A DNA stretch of 7,920 nt from Planctomycetaceae bacterium (lineage in GTDB: Bacteria > Planctomycetota > Planctomycetia > Pirellulales > Thermoguttaceae). The notes beneath the pieces are model-generated. The model made no database searches. It was not told where the DNA came from and saw only the letters and a list, made by a program, of their open reading frames with translations. The position numbers were made by a program, and so were the translations under genes. The stretch spans positions 1 to 7,920 of the forward strand of contig SUVI01000163.1 in NCBI GenBank assembly GCA_015062085.1. The letters run 5' to 3'. Below are positions 6,461 to 7,920 of the stretch, one piece after another (positions within the stretch are counted from its first letter, which is position 1; each line of letters opens with the position of its first letter).

Positions 6461-7225
6461 ATGAAACGAATTTTAGCCCTTTCCCTTTCCCTTTCCCTTT
6501 CCTTTTTTCTTTTGACCGCCGGCCTCACCATGACCGTTCCGGCTGCGGATGAGAACCATCTTGCTGTCCAGTCCGTCTCAGGAATGAACGAGACCGGCTG
6601 GCGTTCTTTCTGGAAACCGCGTTTTGAGCAGAAATTCAAGCAGGCGGAAGCCGAAGAGATCGACATCGTGCTGCTTGGCGACTCCATCACGAATTTCTGG
6701 GAAGGAAACGGTAAAGACGCCTACGCGAAATGGTTCGGGAACCGTAAAGTTCTGAATCTCGGTTTCAGCGGAGACCGAACGCAGCACACGATCTGGATCG
6801 TAAAGGATTCGGGGATCCTCGACAAGATCGATCCGAAACTTTTTGTTCTGATGATCGGTACGAACAATGTAGGGTGGAACGAAACGGATCCGGCACAGAC
6901 GCAGGAAGGGATCCGCGAGATCCTTCGTCTCGTGCGCGAAAAGAAACCAAACGCGAAGATCGTCCTTTTCTCTGTCTTCCCGCGCGGCGCGAACAGCCAG
7001 GACAAAATGCGTCAGCTTGTGAATCAGATCAACGAAGGCGTCCCGGCCATGGCCGACGGCGAAAACATCTTCTACGTTGACATCAACCCGCAGCTTCTCG
7101 AAGCGGACGGCGACACGCTCTCTCGCGGCATGATGCCCGACCTTCTCCATCCCGGCGCGAAAGGATACGAGATCTGGGGCGCTGCGATCGATCCGTTCGT
7201 GAAGAAATACGTAGAAGGTAAATAG
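6461..7225 (+). CDS. Secreted SGNH/GDSL acylhydrolase (PAF-acetylhydrolase-like)
   Basis: A 254-residue protein with a signal peptide (MKRILALSLSLSLSFFLLTAG..., cleavage probably near PAA|DE). All SGNH blocks are present: block I GDSIT with nucleophile Ser75, block II LGFSGD with Gly104, block III GTNN with Asn135, block V DLLH with Asp227 and His230. The LNLGFSGDRTQHTIW and FVLMIGTNN stretches match the subgroup related to platelet-activating-factor acetylhydrolase, common near glycosidases in Planctomycetota. The likely job is removing acetyl or other acyl groups from sugars outside the cytoplasm; the natural ester is not visible in the sequence. ATG 6461 follows AGGAG (6451-6455) with 5-nt spacing; upstream in-frame GTG codons, such as 6401, lack this. 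The signal peptide is partly encoded by a hexanucleotide repeat. The gene has its own promoter and leader hairpin. Confidence 0.93.
   Translation: MKRILALSLSLSLSFFLLTAGLTMTVPAADENHLAVQSVSGMNETGWRSFWKPRFEQKFKQAEAEEIDIVLLGDSITNFWEGNGKDAYAKWFGNRKVLNLGFSGDRTQHTIWIVKDSGILDKIDPKLFVLMIGTNNVGWNETDPAQTQEGIREILRLVREKKPNAKIVLFSVFPRGANSQDKMRQLVNQINEGVPAMADGENIFYVDINPQLLEADGDTLSRGMMPDLLHPGAKGYEIWGAAIDPFVKKYVEGK
6477..6508 (+). repeat. CCCTTT hexamer repeat inside the signal peptide codons
   Basis: Four perfect copies of CCCTTT (6477-6500) and a partial fifth running into six Ts encode the Leu-Ser pairs in the hydrophobic core of the signal peptide. Gain or loss of a unit keeps the frame and lengthens or shortens the core by two residues. 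Confidence 0.85.
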
Positions 7226-7275
7226 TCCGTCTTGCCGAACATACCTGTGCAGGAAAGTTTTGGCCATGAAATTGA

Positions 7276-7327
7276 CGAAAAGACGCGGAGTTTTCGGGAA
7301 ATTTTCAAATTACTTTGCGTCTTTTCG
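7276..7327 (+). other. Long stem-loop downstream of the SGNH gene
   Basis: CGAAAAGACGC (7276-7286) and GCGTCTTTTCG (7317-7327) are perfect 11-bp complements. In RNA the stem extends inward by two G-U pairs and three further pairs (to 7291/7312), leaving a 20-nt loop. It starts 50 nt after the SGNH stop. No T-run follows, so if it ends transcription or protects the 3' end it is not a standard rho-independent terminator. Confidence 0.5.
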
Positions 7328-7461
7328 CGGAATTCCTGTCAGAAAGTTCCTTCATCATGTATTCGGTGTTTCCTTCCTCACCAGTACTGCTTTCGATCTG
7401 TTTCGCGTTTCTTTCGTTTTTTGCTCAGTGGGCCTGTTGTTCAAATTTTCTGAATTTTTTG

Positions 7462-7482
7462 CGGGAAATCTTGATTTTCCCG
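7462..7482. promoter_or_regulatory. Palindrome upstream of the oxidoreductase promoter
   Basis: CGGGAAA (7462-7468) and TTTCCCG (7476-7482) form a perfect 7-bp inverted repeat with a 7-nt spacer, ending 20 bp before the -35 box. Its position suits a regulator binding site. It contains part of the TTTTCCCGAAA motif that recurs around the SGNH gene. Confidence 0.35.
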
Positions 7483-7502
7483 AAATTTCATGAGGATGGT
7501 TC

Positions 7503-7531
7503 TTGACTTTTTTCTGCACATTTTCTATAAT
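7503..7531 (+). promoter_or_regulatory. Near-consensus sigma70 promoter for the Gfo/Idh/MocA gene
   Basis: TTGACT (7503-7508) and a perfect TATAAT (7526-7531) are separated by 17 bp, matching consensus at eleven of twelve positions. The start TTGACTTTTTT is identical to that of the SGNH promoter. Transcription would start near 7538, giving a leader of almost 90 nt. Confidence 0.85.
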
Positions 7532-7558
7532 TGATCCTTAGATGCTGCTTCGACATCC

Positions 7559-7600
7559 CAGATCCTGTTCGTCGGCCAACAGTGTTTGACGGCGGATCTG
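7559..7600 (+). promoter_or_regulatory. Hairpin in the oxidoreductase 5' leader
   Basis: CAGATCC (7559-7565) and GGATCTG (7594-7600) form a perfect 7-bp outer stem. CGTC (7570-7573) and GACG (7588-7591) can pair inside it. The structure ends 14 nt before the AGGAG ribosome binding site. No known riboswitch was recognised. Confidence 0.4.
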
Positions 7601-7625
7601 CTCACCTTAATTTCAGGAGATTTTT

Positions 7626-7920
7626 ATGAGTACTCTAACGAAACGCTGGACCCGCCGCGATATGCTGAAAAGTACGCTGGCTCTGGCAGGATGCGGACTG
7701 GTGCCGGGTGCCGCACTTGGTCTTGACGGAACGACTGCGGCGAATGAGCGAGTTACTATGGCTCTGATCGGCTGCGGCGGTCAGGGACGCGGCGACATGA
7801 GCAACTTCCTCGGTTTCCCGGACTTTCAGGTCATTGCGTGCTGCGACGTGGTCCGCGACCATTTCCTTGCCGCGAAACGCCAGGTCGACGGACGCTATGG
7901 AAATTCCGATTGCGAAACGA
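7626..7920 (+). CDS. Tat-exported Gfo/Idh/MocA family oxidoreductase (3' end cut off by window)
   Basis: Only the first 98 codons are present. The N-terminus carries a twin-arginine signal, TRRDMLK (residues 9-15), followed by a short hydrophobic stretch and a possible cleavage site near ALG|LD. A Rossmann fold begins at about residue 43: VTMALIGCGGQGRGDM has the Gly-rich dinucleotide loop (Gly49, 51, 52, 54), and VIACCDV ends strand beta-2 with Asp74, placed to bind the ribose of NAD. The CCDV...AKRQVDGRYGN pattern fits Gfo/Idh/MocA oxidoreductases, which are abundant with Tat signals in Planctomycetota and usually act on sugars or sugar derivatives. The GH109 glycosidases share this fold and cannot be excluded without the rest of the gene. 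LAGC at 20-23 also resembles a lipobox. ATG 7626 follows AGGAG (7615-7619) with 6-nt spacing and its own strong promoter. Confidence 0.88.
   Translation, partial: MSTLTKRWTRRDMLKSTLALAGCGLVPGAALGLDGTTAANERVTMALIGCGGQGRGDMSNFLGFPDFQVIACCDVVRDHFLAAKRQVDGRYGNSDCET

Larger units (their letters stand above)
7226..7625. other. T-rich 400-bp intergenic region
   Basis: No convincing gene was found between the SGNH stop and the oxidoreductase start. All three + frames are long open here only because the strand is T-rich and poor in stop codons. The region holds a long stem-loop (7276-7327), a palindrome (7462-7482), a strong promoter (7503-7531) and a leader hairpin (7559-7600). A frame from ATG 7266 (75 residues, AGGAAAG 8 nt upstream) is possible but has base use unlike its neighbours. 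Confidence 0.7.

Noticed and set aside
6578..7267. 229-codon open frame on the - strand across the SGNH gene
   Set aside because: All catalytic blocks of the SGNH family are on the + strand here; the antisense product has no recognisable feature.
7266..7493. Possible 75-residue protein after the SGNH gene
   Set aside because: It has a fair AGGAAAG site, but the T-rich composition leaves all three frames open, the long stem-loop lies inside it, and its base use differs from the true genes.

Overview
The window looks like a chromosomal segment of a bacterium from the Planctomycetota. The strongest markers are a DUF1559 pseudopilin-like protein with an FTLVELLVVIAIIGM leader, a QQAREAARRMQCSNALKQ helix and a C-terminal H-X9-DG motif, and a surface protein ending in a PEP-CTERM exosortase signal. 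Lentisphaerota and Verrucomicrobiota carry related proteins, but the exact QAREAARRMQCSN signature points to Planctomycetota. All six clear genes lie on the + strand, and the coding DNA is moderately GC-rich by eye. No rRNA, tRNA, CRISPR array, transposase, phage gene or replication origin was recognised.

Layout. 1-947: 3' part of an autotransporter-type beta-strand repeat (PATR) surface protein with PEP-CTERM tail. 966-1961: DUF1559 / H-X9-DG protein, 18 bp downstream and probably co-transcribed. 2087-4297: secreted GH50-type (agarase-like) clan-A glycoside hydrolase. 4298-4580: a non-coding stretch with a 22-codon mini-ORF, a good sigma70-type promoter and a leader with competing hairpins. 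4581-6194: secreted six-hairpin (MGH1/GH63-like) glycosidase. 6195-6460: an array of five perfect 15-bp repeats, a second promoter and a leader hairpin. 6461-7225: secreted SGNH/GDSL acylhydrolase. 7226-7625: a T-rich 400-bp intergenic region with a long stem-loop, a third promoter and another leader hairpin. 7626-end: start of a Tat-exported Gfo/Idh/MocA oxidoreductase, cut by the window edge.

How it may work together (inference). Every visible N-terminus carries an export signal, and the first protein carries a C-terminal surface-sorting signal. The last four genes fit breakdown of a decorated polysaccharide outside the cytoplasm: an endo- or exo-acting GH50-like enzyme, an (alpha/alpha)6 exo-glycosidase, an esterase that could remove acyl groups, and an exported sugar oxidoreductase. 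The genes from 4581 onward each appear to have their own promoter with exactly 17 bp between the -35 and -10 boxes, and each has an inverted repeat in its 5' leader. They therefore look like a set of separately transcribed, possibly co-regulated units rather than one operon. No single feature is proof of a new system. The most unusual items are the 15-bp repeat array, the repeated promoter/leader design and the recurring TTTTCSSGAAAA-like palindromes.
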